NCBI RefSeq assembly: GCF_024606225.1
Contig: NZ_JAGRPU010000047.1
Span: forward strand, 1-40,804
Length of the DNA: 40,804 nucleotides
Reading direction: 5' to 3'
DNA from: Endozoicomonas sp. ISHI1
GTDB taxonomy: Bacteria > Pseudomonadota > Gammaproteobacteria > Pseudomonadales > Endozoicomonadaceae
A program made the position numbers and the translations under genes. The notes under the pieces were generated by a model. That model made no database searches. It worked only from the letters and a program-made list of their open reading frames with translations, and had not been told where the DNA came from. Below are positions 6,157 through 14,847 of the stretch, in pieces (position 1 is the stretch's first letter; every line of letters starts with the position of its first letter).

Positions 6157-6675
6157 ATGGATTTTCTTGTACCTTCTGAATTAGAAACAGAGCGATTAAT
6201 TCTCAGGCAATTCCAAGATGATGATTGGAGAGATCTTCATGAATATTATTCCGATACTGTTGCAACAAAATTTACAACTGGTCGGGAATTCACTGAAGGT
6301 GAAACTTGGCGAACTATGTGCGGTATGATCGGTCATTGGCAAATCAGAAAATATGGGCCGTATGCTGTAGTGAGTAAGGATTCTGGTAAAGTCCTTGGGC
6401 CTGTTGGTTTCTGGTATCCCAATGATTGGCCAGCGCCAGAAATAAAATGGGCTTTGGCTCCAAGATATTGGGGTAAAGGTTACGCTAAGGAAGCAACTAT
6501 CGCAGTGCAAGTTGCTGGCAGAGAACACATACCAAATTTGCCATTGATTAGCTTCATAAATTCAGAAAATATTCCATCTATAAAACTTGCTGAATCTGTA
6601 GGTGCAGTTTTTAGCAAAGCTACAGAGTTTCGTGGTGGTATATGGCATATTTACCAGCACCCAACAGCAACATAA
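6157..6675 (+). CDS. GNAT family N-acetyltransferase (RimJ/RimL-like), cassette gene
   Basis: The 172-residue protein begins LETERLILRQFQDDDWRDL, the usual opening of RimJ/RimL-type GNAT enzymes, which transfer an acetyl group from acetyl-CoA to an amine. The acetyl-CoA loop is RYWGKGYAKEA (about residues 109-119), and FINSENIPSIKLAESVGA is the typical C-terminal segment. The acceptor is unknown: a ribosomal protein, other protein N-termini or a small molecule or antibiotic. ATG 6157 has AAAGGAG at 6139-6145. The stop overlaps the next attC. Confidence 0.9.
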   Translation: MDFLVPSELETERLILRQFQDDDWRDLHEYYSDTVATKFTTGREFTEGETWRTMCGMIGHWQIRKYGPYAVVSKDSGKVLGPVGFWYPNDWPAPEIKWALAPRYWGKGYAKEATIAVQVAGREHIPNLPLISFINSENIPSIKLAESVGAVFSKATEFRGGIWHIYQHPTAT

Positions 6676-6724
6676 CAAAAAAATCCAGGTGACGCCTACG
6701 GCGCACCTGATTTTGGCGTTAGGT
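6670..6724 (+). other. Integron attC site (short, 55 bp)
   Basis: The cores ACATAAC (6670-6676) and GTTAGGT (6718-6724) enclose the single hairpin CAGGTG-ACGCCTACGGCG-CACCTG. It resembles the damaged site at 23779. Confidence 0.9.
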
Positions 6725-7244
6725 TTCCTCAACCGGCGTTTGTGAATTAGCTCAAATACTAAGCCCGTCACGCCATACAATCTTATCGGCAGATAAAAAG
6801 TTTGGGAGTTCCCAGTCAAGGATAACCGGCTGCGGGAACAGTCGGCCCCGGCTGAAAAACTCCCCGGAGCGTGGGCACACACTCCGTTAGGTGGCCAATG
6901 TTGAGAAGCAATGCCCCAGTGTTCCCGCACTGGACAAGTACGTCTATCACAGTAACCACCAAAGCACGGCCACGTTTAACGTAGTCGCGCAGCGCTGTTG
7001 CGACTGCATTGAAATGGTATCAGCCATGAAAATGCTTATCGCAATCAGAGTAAACGTCAGTGTAGATAGAATCATTATGTCGGTATCCGCCTGCACAATG
7101 GTTCTTCACGAAATCGGTTTACTCTAATTCCAAGTCCTCGGTGGGCAGCCACCGGGGCATTCAAACAATCGAAAACCTAACAAAAGCGTGGTGTCGGCAG
7201 CAAGCTGTCTGGGATGCCGCCTGGGCGGCACCCCACACGCAGGC
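6718..7244 (+). repeat. Integron cassette B, copy 2 (complete)
   Basis: This copy differs from 5592-6119 at only a few bases, including one base missing in its attC. It has the same hairpins and the same small frame. Confidence 0.88.
6891..7127 (+). CDS. Hypothetical 78-residue protein of cassette B, second copy
   Basis: The frame is identical in protein sequence to 5765-6001 and opens with GTG. Its coding status is uncertain for the same reasons. Confidence 0.35.
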   Translation: MANVEKQCPSVPALDKYVYHSNHQSTATFNVVAQRCCDCIEMVSAMKMLIAIRVNVSVDRIIMSVSACTMVLHEIGLL

Positions 7245-7251
7245 GTTATGC
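7175..7251 (+). other. Integron attC site
   Basis: The cores ACCTAAC (7175-7181) and GTTATGC (7245-7251) frame the site. It is one base shorter than the copy at 6049. Confidence 0.92.
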
Positions 7252-7270
7252 GCTTCGATTCATCATAAAT

Positions 7271-7310
7271 CATAGCATTGATACCATTTTATGATACTAT
7301 GCTCTATAGT
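7271..7310 (+). promoter_or_regulatory. Possible hicAB promoter/operator
   Basis: AT-rich DNA between the attC and hicA holds TTGATA (7278-7283), the overlapping boxes TATGAT and GATACT (7290-7298), and an imperfect inverted repeat CATAG...CTATG (7271-7301). The exact promoter boxes cannot be fixed. HicB usually represses its own promoter, so an operator here is likely. Confidence 0.4.
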
Positions 7311-7317
7311 GTCTTCT

Positions 7318-7572
7318 ATGAATGCTAAACACCGTAAAACGCTCACAGCGATATTCAAAGATCCAACCCCAAAACAGTTGGAATGGAAGGCTATAGAAGC
7401 CCTCTTGATTGCTGTCGGAGCTGATATTATCGAGGGGCGCGGGTCACGTGTAAGATTCCATAAAGATGGGGAAATCGGAACTTTTCATAGACCGCACCCA
7501 AAAAAAGAGGCAAAGCCCTATCAGGTTAAAGATACACGAGATTTTCTAACTAGAATTGGAGTTAAACCATGA
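7318..7572 (+). CDS. hicA: HicA-type mRNA interferase toxin, cassette gene
   Basis: The 84-residue protein (MNAKHRKTLTAIFKDPTPKQLEWKAIE...) fits the HicA toxin family, small double-stranded-RNA-binding-fold mRNA interferases that act in the cytosol. It belongs to the subgroup with EGRGSRVRF followed by FHRPHPKKEAKPYQV; the classical GSH motif reads GSR here, as in that subgroup, and the HRPHP histidines are kept. ATG 7318 gives the family start; the frame is open a little further upstream, but that would cross the promoter region. The stop overlaps the hicB start (ATGA), which indicates translational coupling. Confidence 0.9.
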   Translation: MNAKHRKTLTAIFKDPTPKQLEWKAIEALLIAVGADIIEGRGSRVRFHKDGEIGTFHRPHPKKEAKPYQVKDTRDFLTRIGVKP

Positions 7573-7901
7573 ACACAATGACATATAAAGGCTATGCAGC
7601 TAGCATAGAATACAGTGACGATGATGAATGCTTTATTGGTCATATTGCAGGCATTAAAGATCGAGTTGGTTTTCATGGTGAGTCAGTAACAGAATTAAAA
7701 GATGCTTTTCACGACGCAGTTGAAGATTATCTCGAAACTTGTGCCTCTGTGGGCAAAGAGCCTCAGAAACCATACTCTGGAAAATTGATGCTACGTATTC
7801 CACCAGAACTTCATGCAACCATTGCAACAGCAGCTCAGGTTAGCGGTCAAAGTATCAACCAATGGATTTCAAGAGCCTTAGTTCAAGCTTCTCGCATATA
7901 A
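7569..7901 (+). CDS. hicB: HicB-type antitoxin, cassette gene
   Basis: The 110-residue protein has the partial RNase H-like HicB domain at its N-terminus (MTYKGYAASIEYSDDDECFIGHIAGI) and a ribbon-helix-helix DNA-binding end (KLMLRIPPELHATIATAAQVSGQ, then INQWISRAL). It should bind HicA and repress the operon. The first ATG overlaps the hicA stop. The attC begins 7 bases after the stop, so both genes share one cassette. Confidence 0.92.
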   Translation: MNTMTYKGYAASIEYSDDDECFIGHIAGIKDRVGFHGESVTELKDAFHDAVEDYLETCASVGKEPQKPYSGKLMLRIPPELHATIATAAQVSGQSINQWISRALVQASRI

Positions 7902-7907
7902 ACCAGC

Positions 7908-7987
7908 GCATAACAAGTGCGTGGTGTCGCTAGCAAGCTGGCTGGGACTGCCGCCTGTGGCGTCAGCCCCACACGCAGGCGTTAGGT
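7908..7987 (+). other. Integron attC site
   Basis: The cores GCATAAC (7908-7914) and GTTAGGT (7981-7987) frame a body of the 'GCGTGGTGTCG' subfamily. Confidence 0.92.
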
Positions 7988-8303
7988 TTCCTCAACCGGC
8001 GTCTGTGATTTAGCTCAAATACTAAGCCCGTCACGCCATACAATCTTATCGGCAGATAAAAAGTTTGGGAGTTCTCAGTCAAGGATAACCGGCTGCGGGA
8101 ACAGTCGGCCCCGGCTGGAAAACTCCCCGGAGCGTGGGCACACACTCCGTTAGGTGGCCAATGTTGAGAAGCAATGCCCCAGTGTTCCCGCACTGGACAA
8201 GTACGTCTATCACAGTAACCACCAAAGCACGGCCACGTTTAACGTAGTCGCGCAGCGCTGTTGCGACTGCATTGAAATGGTATCAGCCATGAAAATGCTT
8301 ATC
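7981..8303 (+). repeat. Integron cassette B, copy 3, truncated by an IS fragment
   Basis: The sequence follows copies 1 and 2 up to 8303, with a few base changes, then switches abruptly to the left end of an ISAs1-family element. The rest of the cassette, including its attC, is missing. Confidence 0.88.
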
Positions 8304-8683
8304 CAGGGAAAAATCATGAAAACCCCTGAAATTATTGACCTGTAGCTTATATTTGTTTTCTTTTTAATACGTCTATGGTCTTATACCTGCACAACAGGAT
8401 AAGGCCTCAGCATGAATGCTCACGATTTGATTTCACAACTCTCTATTATTAGTGACCCACGCCAAGCCTGGAAAGTCGGCCACAAGCTAACAGACATCCT
8501 TTTTCTGACCATCTGTGCTGTCATTGCCGGCGCAGAAGGCTGGGGTGAAATCGAAGACTTTGGTCATGAACGGCTGGACTGGCTTAAGCAGTACGGTGAT
8601 TTTGAAGAAGGCATTCCTTCTAATGACACCATAGCGCGAGTCGTGAGTACCATCAGCCCAAAGCGGTTCCAGAAGTGCTTTAT
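8304..8683 (+). mobile_element. ISAs1-family element, left-end fragment with broken transposase
   Basis: The terminal repeat CAGGGAAAAATCATGAAA starts at 8304 and the sequence matches the left end of the complete element at 32238. The transposase frame starts at ATG 8412 ([20 protein letters not shown]...) and matches the complete copy up to KRFQKCFI, then diverges at about 8684. Only about 90 of some 378 residues remain, without any complete DDE catalytic set. The remaining frame reads 12 foreign codons to a stop at 8720. Confidence 0.9.
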
Positions 8684-9217
8684 TGCTTGGCTGCCTGCGA
8701 TTCCTGTTAAAATATTCTGATCAAGATAATTCAAAAAATCACACGAGAAAAATAATATAAGTGGATGAACTCCTGGGATTTGATAACCAGATTGATAAAG
8801 CAGATTGTCTTGATTTAGATGAGAAAAAACCACTTGCCAATCCATCATGTCAATAGCTGGCGTTCTTAACAATAAACTAGGTGCGTTATCGAATGACAAA
8901 GTAAAACTCTTAGAGTATTCGCGTTCAGCAGTCATACTCATAATTCCTGTCCTGTACAAAGAACGCGAAAAATTCTCTAGAGCTGTAAAGAAGGGATGTG
9001 TCCCCAGCCTGCTTCTTACTGTATCTGATAGTAATGACCTGACAATGATTTTATCGGGGACTATATTTCTGGTCCTGGATGCTTGATGATTATATTTGGC
9101 TGTGATTTCAAGTACCGGTATTTTGTCAGATTTAATGATTATTCTTTCAAATCCTGCTTCAGATTTTAGTACAATGCAAAGCAGTAAGGTTGATGTGAAA
9201 AGCCCAAAATGTTTCAT
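8684..9217 (-). pseudogene. Secreted protein of unknown function, 3' end lost to the IS fragment
   Basis: On the minus strand ATG 9217 opens a protein starting MKHFGLFTSTLLLCIVLKSEA, a clear signal peptide, followed by a basic, Ser-rich mature part of about 155 residues with no recognised domain. After about 178 codons the frame passes into the antisense of the ISAs1 fragment at 8684 and continues there to 8564, so the natural C-terminus is missing. It lies backwards relative to the array. Loss of the end suggests it is not functional. Confidence 0.55.
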
Positions 9218-9324
9218 TTTATTTCGTTTTGAAAACACCATAACAAGAAGTAGGTTCTAATATAGTTCATACTTAAATAGCTGCCATATTAGTTATAAAG
9301 AAATTTTCGTTCAGGGTAACCGCC

Positions 9325-9411
9325 GCATAACAAATGCTTCCAGTTCGTTCCGGGGCTTCACCCCTCCACCCGACGACGCCTTCGGCTGCGCGCTACACGC
9401 AAGCGTTGAGG
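9325..9411 (+). other. Integron attC site, adjoining the IS1182 remnant
   Basis: The 5' core GCATAAC (9325-9331) and a main-subfamily body are clear. The 3' core reads GTTGAGG (9405-9411), which departs from GTTRRRY at its last base, where the IS1182-like sequence begins. Confidence 0.82.
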
Positions 9412-10480
9412 CTGTAGAAAAACCCTCAAAAGCCCTGTCCTGGCCGGTGTTGTCTGATAAAATAGCGCTCAAGCCCCTGAGAAGACTTAAAACCCGCACT
9501 ATGTCTCGCTTTAAACCGTACGACACCAGTCAGAATCTGTTATTACCAGTTAATCTTGCCGAACAACTGGTGCCGGGCTCTTTTGAATACACGCTGAATT
9601 ACCTGGTAGATCATGAAATCGATACTTCGATCTTTCATGAGCATTACAACAATGATGAAACCGGTCGTTTAACCTACGATCCAGCCATGCTTTTAAAGGT
9701 GGTGTTGTTCGCCTATTCCCGAGGGATCACCTCCAGTCGTAAAATCGAAAAAGCCTGTCGGGAGAACATTGTATTTATGGCACTGTCAGCCGACAGTCAG
9801 CCTCACTATACGACCATCGCCGAATTTATCAGCCGCTTGAAGGGACCGATTACCCAGCTGTTTATGCAGGTGCTAATGGTGTGTGATCAATTGAGTCTGA
9901 TCGGCAGGGAGATGTTCGCCATTATGTCACCGACCCCGACAGTGCCAAAATGAAAACCTCCAAAGGCGTGATCCAGGGCTACTGCGGTGTGGCCGGTGTT
10001 GATAGTAAGCATAAGGTGATTATGCACGGGGAAGCCTATGGTAGCGGCGCTGAGCAACCGACTCTGATACCCATGGTGCAGGCGATTGACGCTCACTGTG
10101 AATGGCTCAAACACCGCAATGTACTGACTACCGCCAAAATTGTAGCCGACAGTGGCTTCCACTCTCGGGAGAGCCTGGAGTCGCTGTTGGCTATGAACGT
10201 CGATGGCTATATTGCAGACAACCAGTTTCGTCAGCGTGATCCGAACTTTGATCAGGCTGGGCGTTATAAGATTCAACACAAAAAGGAGCGGGCGGCCCTG
10301 GCAAAGAAACACGGTAAGCCTACCGCCTCGGACCGTTTCACCCTGAAAGATTTTGCCTTCGATAAACAGGAAGAAACTTGCATTTGCCCGGCGGGTAAGG
10401 CCATGTGGCTTAGCAGCAGGAACGCGATGGTAGGCGGCACATCAGCCTATCAGTTCTGTGGCTATCTTCATTATTGCTAG
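9411..10480 (+). mobile_element. IS1182-family insertion sequence remnant
   Basis: GGCTGTAGAAAAACCCTC at about 9410 resembles the terminal sequence of IS1182-type elements. A transposase begins at ATG 9501 (MSRFKPYDTSQNLLLPVNLAEQLVPG). After MFAI an internal deletion and frame change join it to the codons for VTDPDSAKMK, and the frame then continues (TSKGVIQGYCGVAGVDSKHKV) to about 10480, where the C-terminal part is lost. The left end lies exactly at the attC 3' core. Confidence 0.82.
9501..10480 (+). pseudogene. IS1182-family transposase, internally deleted and truncated
   Basis: The N-terminal half (9501-9953) keeps the DUF772-like domain with FAYSRGITSSRKIEKACRENI. The C-terminal half (9950-10480) keeps part of the DDE region (IVADSGFHSRESLESL) and PAGKAMWLSS. 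About 80-100 residues typical of the family are missing between them and the frames do not match. The final Cys-rich part is absent. It cannot encode an active enzyme. Confidence 0.85.
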
Positions 10481-10556
10481 CTGCACTGTCCAGATTGACC
10501 ACCTCTACCGTTAAAAAGTCACCCACTCTGCTGTTATCCGGTGACCACACCGCTGC

Positions 10557-11096
10557 TCAAGGTCCAACATATTTCTTATATTCATCCATTCTGTCCCGTA
10601 GTTTTTTAATATATGGGTGTTGCTCCAGCCTGATTGGTTTCTCATTGAACAAAACATGCTCAAGCTGTTGTGCCTCTGTAAGAAAAACCGACCATAAAAA
10701 TGCTCTCTCATCCAAGACGGTTTTTTGAACCAGCTCTATTTCTTTAGCTTGACTTAACCACTCTTCAAACAATGACAGGTTGTTGTAAAAAAGCTCATAC
10801 GCATCACTGAAAAAACAATTCATTATGTAGTCCTGGTTCTGATTGCGATCTGTGAACACAAAATAGAAAGGTTCGTAGGAGTCGATGCTATGCAAGCGTC
10901 GAAGTCGCTTTGAAATGACGTCATAGAGATCATGTGCTGTCGCCGACATGGGACTCAAAACACAAAGCCGAAGAAATAGCTTAATGGCTGTCATCTGTCG
11001 TCCATGTATCCGATAACAGTTGTCTTCTGACCCTGCCAGTCCTTCCTCAATAGCCAGTACCAGAAAGCAGGTAAGTGAATTCAAATCATAAGGCAC
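10557..11096 (-). CDS. Hypothetical 179-residue protein
   Basis: The minus-strand frame (PYDLNSLTCFLVLAIEEGLAGSEDN...) encodes a soluble, helix-rich, Leu/Glu/Arg-rich protein. The only start in range is GTG 11096 with no clear ribosome binding site. The frame stays open about 30 codons further upstream with no ATG, so the true N-terminus may have been lost or start differently. It is divergent from the type I secretion operon that begins at 11235 and may share its upstream region. No domain is recognised; codon use resembles the secretion operon more than the cassettes. Confidence 0.6.
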   Translation of the reverse strand: MPYDLNSLTCFLVLAIEEGLAGSEDNCYRIHGRQMTAIKLFLRLCVLSPMSATAHDLYDVISKRLRRLHSIDSYEPFYFVFTDRNQNQDYIMNCFFSDAYELFYNNLSLFEEWLSQAKEIELVQKTVLDERAFLWSVFLTEAQQLEHVLFNEKPIRLEQHPYIKKLRDRMDEYKKYVGP

Positions 11097-11162
11097 TTCT
11101 ACTTGAAAGCGTTCGTTATTTGTTTCTTTTGATGAACATTTGGTGACATTTAGTGGTAAATC

Positions 11163-11190
11163 TTGACACGCACTGCCTTAAAAGTATCCA
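11163..11190 (+). promoter_or_regulatory. Possible promoter of the type I secretion operon
   Basis: TTGACA (11163-11168) is followed after 16 bases by TATCCA (11185-11190), about 45 bases before the ABC transporter start. The -35 is perfect and the -10 weak. Confidence 0.4.
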
Positions 11191-11234
11191 ATCCAAACTC
11201 ACAAGGAACAGAATAATTATAGGAAGTCGCACCG

Positions 11235-13370
11235 ATGGATGGTGTACGCAGTTCGGAATCAGCAGTGACCTGTCTGGTGATGCTGGCCCGTTTTCATGGA
11301 TTGGCCGCTCAGCCGGAGCAGATCAAACACCAGTTTGGTGATTCCGATCGACCTGTTGAGGGGTTAGACCTTTTAAGGGCCGCAAAATTTTTAAAGCTCA
11401 AGGCTCGTCGTACAGAAGTTGAGTGTGAAAAACTTCAAGATCTGCCTCTACCCGCCATTGCCCGTCACTCTGATGGCCATTACTTTATCATTGCCCGCTT
11501 TCATGATGGCAAAGCACTGATCCAGGACCCTTTGAAAGACCGGCCTGAAACGGTATCACTGGATGTACTGGAAACCCTGTTCACTGGTGAACTCTTTCTA
11601 TTCACCAAACGGTCATTGCTACCAGGGGGGATAGCAAAATTCGACTTCAGCTGGTTTATTCCGGCCATACTCAAGCATAAAAAACTGATTTATGAAGTGC
11701 TGCTGGCATCCTTCTTTATTCAGCTCTTTGCCCTGATTACGCCTCTGTTCTTCCAGGTCATTATCGACAAGGTTCTTGTCAATCAGGCACTAACGACACT
11801 GGATGTATTGGCTTTTGGTCTGCTCGTGCTGTCAGTCTTTGATATTGTGCTGAATGGACTCAGGAACTACGTGTTCAGCCATACTACCAATCGGGTAGAT
11901 GTGGTGCTGGGTTCCCGGCTTTTTAATCACCTGCTCCGCTTGCCCGTTGCTTTTTTTCATGCCCGCAGAGTCGGTGACACGGTAGCCCGTGTCCGTGAGC
12001 TGGATACAATTCGGGAGTTTATTACCGGTTCTGCGCTGACGCTGTGTATTGATCTGTTGTTTACTATCATCTTCTTTGTAGTAATGTACTTCTACAGCCC
12101 GACACTGACCTGGATTGTTCTCGGCTCTATTCCTTTCTATATCATTCTGTCCCTGATAGTAACGCCTGTTCTTCGTGCCCGATTGAATGAAAAGTTCAAG
12201 AGAGGCGCAGAAAACCAGTCCTTTCTGGTGGAGTCTGTCACCGGGATGGAAACCATTAAAAGCAGTGCGGTTGAACCTCAGATGCAACGAGTCTGGGAAG
12301 ATCAGCTTGCAGCTTATGTCTCTGCCTCGTTCCGGGCGATGAACCTGGGTAATATTGCCAGCCAGTTTGCAGGGCTAATTAACAAGGTAGTCACAGTGCT
12401 GATTCTCTGGGTTGGCGCCACCCTGGTGATCAATGGTGAGCTATCGGTCGGTATGCTGATTGCCTTCAATATGATTGCAGGCAGAGTGAGTGCACCTATT
12501 TTGAAACTGGTTCAACTTTGGCAGGACTTTCAGCAGGCAGGTATTTCCGTTCAGCGGCTGGGCGATGTTCTGAATACACCCACAGAACCGGGACATGACC
12601 CAAATCGTACGACACTTCCAACACTGAAGGGAGTTGTCAAGTTTGAACATGTCACGTTCCGCTATCAACCCGATCGTCCTGCTGTCTTGAATGGCATCTC
12701 CATCGCCGTCAAACCGGGTGAAGTCATTGGTATTGTCGGTCGCTCGGGTTCAGGAAAAAGCACACTCACCAAACTGGTACAACGACTTTATGTGCCTGAG
12801 TCTGGTCGAGTATTGGTCGATGGCATTGACCTTGCGTTAGTCGAGCCCGCCTGGTTGAGAAGGCAAGTCGGCGTGGTGCTTCAGGAAAACTTTCTGTTTA
12901 ACCGCTCAGTACGCGACAACATAGCACTGGCTGATTCGGGTGCTTCTATTGAACGGGTCACTGCTGCCGCCCAGCTGGCAGGTGCCCATGACTTTATTCT
13001 TGAATTGCCTGAAGGTTATGACACTCAGGTTGGTGAACAGGGCAGCACCCTCTCTGGTGGGCAGAAACAGCGTATTGCCATAGCTCGGGCATTACTGACC
13101 AATCCGAAAATTCTGATATTCGATGAGGCCACCAGTGCGCTGGATTATGAGTCCGAACACATCATTCAACAGAATATGAAGCGGATCAGCCAGGGTAGGA
13201 CGGTTTTTATTATTGCCCATCGTCTTTCAACTGTGCGGGATGCTGACCGCATCATTGTCATGGAAAAAGGTCGTATTGTGGAAGAAGGCGCTCATGATCA
13301 GCTGGTTAAGCAAGGCGGACATTACGCCCGGCTGAATGCCCATCAACATGGTTTGCGGGAGGCTATCTGA
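11235..13370 (+). CDS. Type I secretion ABC exporter (HlyB-like permease/ATPase)
   Basis: The 711-residue protein is an HlyB-type inner-membrane exporter that powers one-step secretion of RTX proteins. Residues 1-130 form a C39 peptidase-like domain in which the catalytic Cys site reads ESAVTC rather than ECGxxC, so it should bind rather than cleave substrate, as in HlyB. Six membrane helices span about residues 145-430. The ATPase domain has Walker A GRSGSGKST (about 502), Q-loop VVLQENFLF, signature LSGGQKQR (about 606), Walker B ILIFDEATSALD and H-loop IIAHR. ATG 11235 has AGGAAG at 11221-11226. The stop overlaps the next start (TGATG), so adaptor and exporter are coupled. No outer-membrane TolC partner is in the window. 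Confidence 0.93.
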   Translation: MDGVRSSESAVTCLVMLARFHGLAAQPEQIKHQFGDSDRPVEGLDLLRAAKFLKLKARRTEVECEKLQDLPLPAIARHSDGHYFIIARFHDGKALIQDPLKDRPETVSLDVLETLFTGELFLFTKRSLLPGGIAKFDFSWFIPAILKHKKLIYEVLLASFFIQLFALITPLFFQVIIDKVLVNQALTTLDVLAFGLLVLSVFDIVLNGLRNYVFSHTTNRVDVVLGSRLFNHLLRLPVAFFHARRVGDTVARVRELDTIREFITGSALTLCIDLLFTIIFFVVMYFYSPTLTWIVLGSIPFYIILSLIVTPVLRARLNEKFKRGAENQSFLVESVTGMETIKSSAVEPQMQRVWEDQLAAYVSASFRAMNLGNIASQFAGLINKVVTVLILWVGATLVINGELSVGMLIAFNMIAGRVSAPILKLVQLWQDFQQAGISVQRLGDVLNTPTEPGHDPNRTTLPTLKGVVKFEHVTFRYQPDRPAVLNGISIAVKPGEVIGIVGRSGSGKSTLTKLVQRLYVPESGRVLVDGIDLALVEPAWLRRQVGVVLQENFLFNRSVRDNIALADSGASIERVTAAAQLAGAHDFILELPEGYDTQVGEQGSTLSGGQKQRIAIARALLTNPKILIFDEATSALDYESEHIIQQNMKRISQGRTVFIIAHRLSTVRDADRIIVMEKGRIVEEGAHDQLVKQGGHYARLNAHQHGLREAI

Positions 13371-14797
13371 TGGTCAGACCAGTTTGGGAAAAAGCGACCA
13401 GGTTCCTGTTGACCAGAACAGAAAAACAGGAAGCATTGCACAATACACGACGCCAATTTCTACCGGCAGCTCTGGAAGTGGAGGAAACACCGGCGAACCC
13501 GACCAGCCGAATAATTGTAAAAACCATCATCCTGTTATTCACAATAGCCATTGTGTGGGCTTGCGTGGGCAGGATTGATATTGTTGCCACAGCACAGGGC
13601 AAAATCGTACCGGGCGAGCGCGTAAAAACCATTCAGCCGATGGTGATAGGTGAAGTACAGGCCATTCACGTTCGGGAAGGCGATGAGGTGAAAGCTGGCG
13701 ATCCACTGGTTTCTCTGGTTGGCATTGTGACCGAGGCAGAACTGGTCAGGCTGAAAAAAGAAATAATCGCTCTTGAGCTGCAACTGGCCAGACAACGGGC
13801 GTTTGTTAGTTATCTTGATCAACCAGCCCAAGACCAGCCGGACAGTATCCGGGTACCCCAATATAAGGCAGCTGACCAGTACTCGAGTGGCTCGCCGTCA
13901 CAGGAAACACTGGCTTTTGAAGAACAGTTGCTTGCCCAGCAGATAAAAGACTACTTAACGGCTTCAGACACCCTAAAGAGCCAGCTTAAGAGTAAAGTGG
14001 CTGAGCAGCGGACTATTGAAGCTATCGTCAGCAAGCTCCAGCGGATTTTACCCATCATTGAAGAGCGAACACTGGCACTGGAGGGGCTCTACAAAAAGAA
14101 CTTCGGCTCAAGGGTTCAGTATCTCGAACTGGAACAGCAACGCATAGAGCTGGAAGAAGATATCAAGGCACAAAAAGCGACGGTTCAGCAGCTGGTCGCA
14201 GAACAGGAAGAGACTCAAAACCAGCTGCACAGCCTCCATGCCCAGAAACGCCGGGAGAGCCTGGATCAACAGGAGCAGGTTCGTCGCCAGCTGACCAGCC
14301 TGAAGCAGGAAAGCATCAAGGCCCAGGAACTGCATGACCAGCAGAAGATTGTTTCGCCCATAGACGGCACAGTGCAGCAACTCCAGATACACACTATTGG
14401 AGGTGTCGTTCAGCCTGCACAGGCACTGATGCAGATCGTACCTAAAGAAGCAACCATGGAAGTTGAAGCCTGGGTGCTGAACAAAGATATCGGCTTTGTG
14501 CAGGAAGGCCAGCGGGCAGAGGTGAAAATCGACACCTTCAACTTCACCAAATACGGTCTGATTGGCGGTGAGCTGATCAATATCTCCGACGACGCTGTAC
14601 CCGATGAAAAGCAAGGCTTGCGGTACCTGGCCAGTGTTCACATAGAGAAAGACTGGATGCTGGTAGAGAAAAGGAAAGTGAATCTGTCGCCTGGCATGAG
14701 TGTAGCTGTGGAAATTAAAACCGGGCAGCGGCGATTGATAGAATACTTTTTGAGTCCGCTTTTGAGGTTTAAGCAGGAGAGCATCAGGGAAAGGTAA
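13370..14797 (+). CDS. Type I secretion membrane fusion protein (HlyD-like)
   Basis: The 475-residue HlyD-family adaptor would connect the ABC exporter to a TolC-type outer-membrane channel. It has a short cytoplasmic N-terminus, one membrane helix at about residues 49-66 (IVKTIILLFTIAIVWACVG), a lipoyl/biotinyl-like half (GKIVPGERVKTIQPMVIGEV...VREGDEVKAGDPL), a long Gln/Glu-rich coiled coil (about 160-320), the second lipoyl half (IVSPIDGTVQQLQIHTIGG) and a C-terminal beta-barrel ending with VEIKTGQRRLIEYFLSPL. The start overlaps the exporter stop. Length and layout match HlyD. Confidence 0.93.
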   Translation: MVRPVWEKATRFLLTRTEKQEALHNTRRQFLPAALEVEETPANPTSRIIVKTIILLFTIAIVWACVGRIDIVATAQGKIVPGERVKTIQPMVIGEVQAIHVREGDEVKAGDPLVSLVGIVTEAELVRLKKEIIALELQLARQRAFVSYLDQPAQDQPDSIRVPQYKAADQYSSGSPSQETLAFEEQLLAQQIKDYLTASDTLKSQLKSKVAEQRTIEAIVSKLQRILPIIEERTLALEGLYKKNFGSRVQYLELEQQRIELEEDIKAQKATVQQLVAEQEETQNQLHSLHAQKRRESLDQQEQVRRQLTSLKQESIKAQELHDQQKIVSPIDGTVQQLQIHTIGGVVQPAQALMQIVPKEATMEVEAWVLNKDIGFVQEGQRAEVKIDTFNFTKYGLIGGELINISDDAVPDEKQGLRYLASVHIEKDWMLVEKRKVNLSPGMSVAVEIKTGQRRLIEYFLSPLLRFKQESIRER

Positions 14798-14847
14798 AGC
14801 CTTTTTCTGGGCAGTCTATTTTATTGATTCAGTTACAGGTAGAGAGA

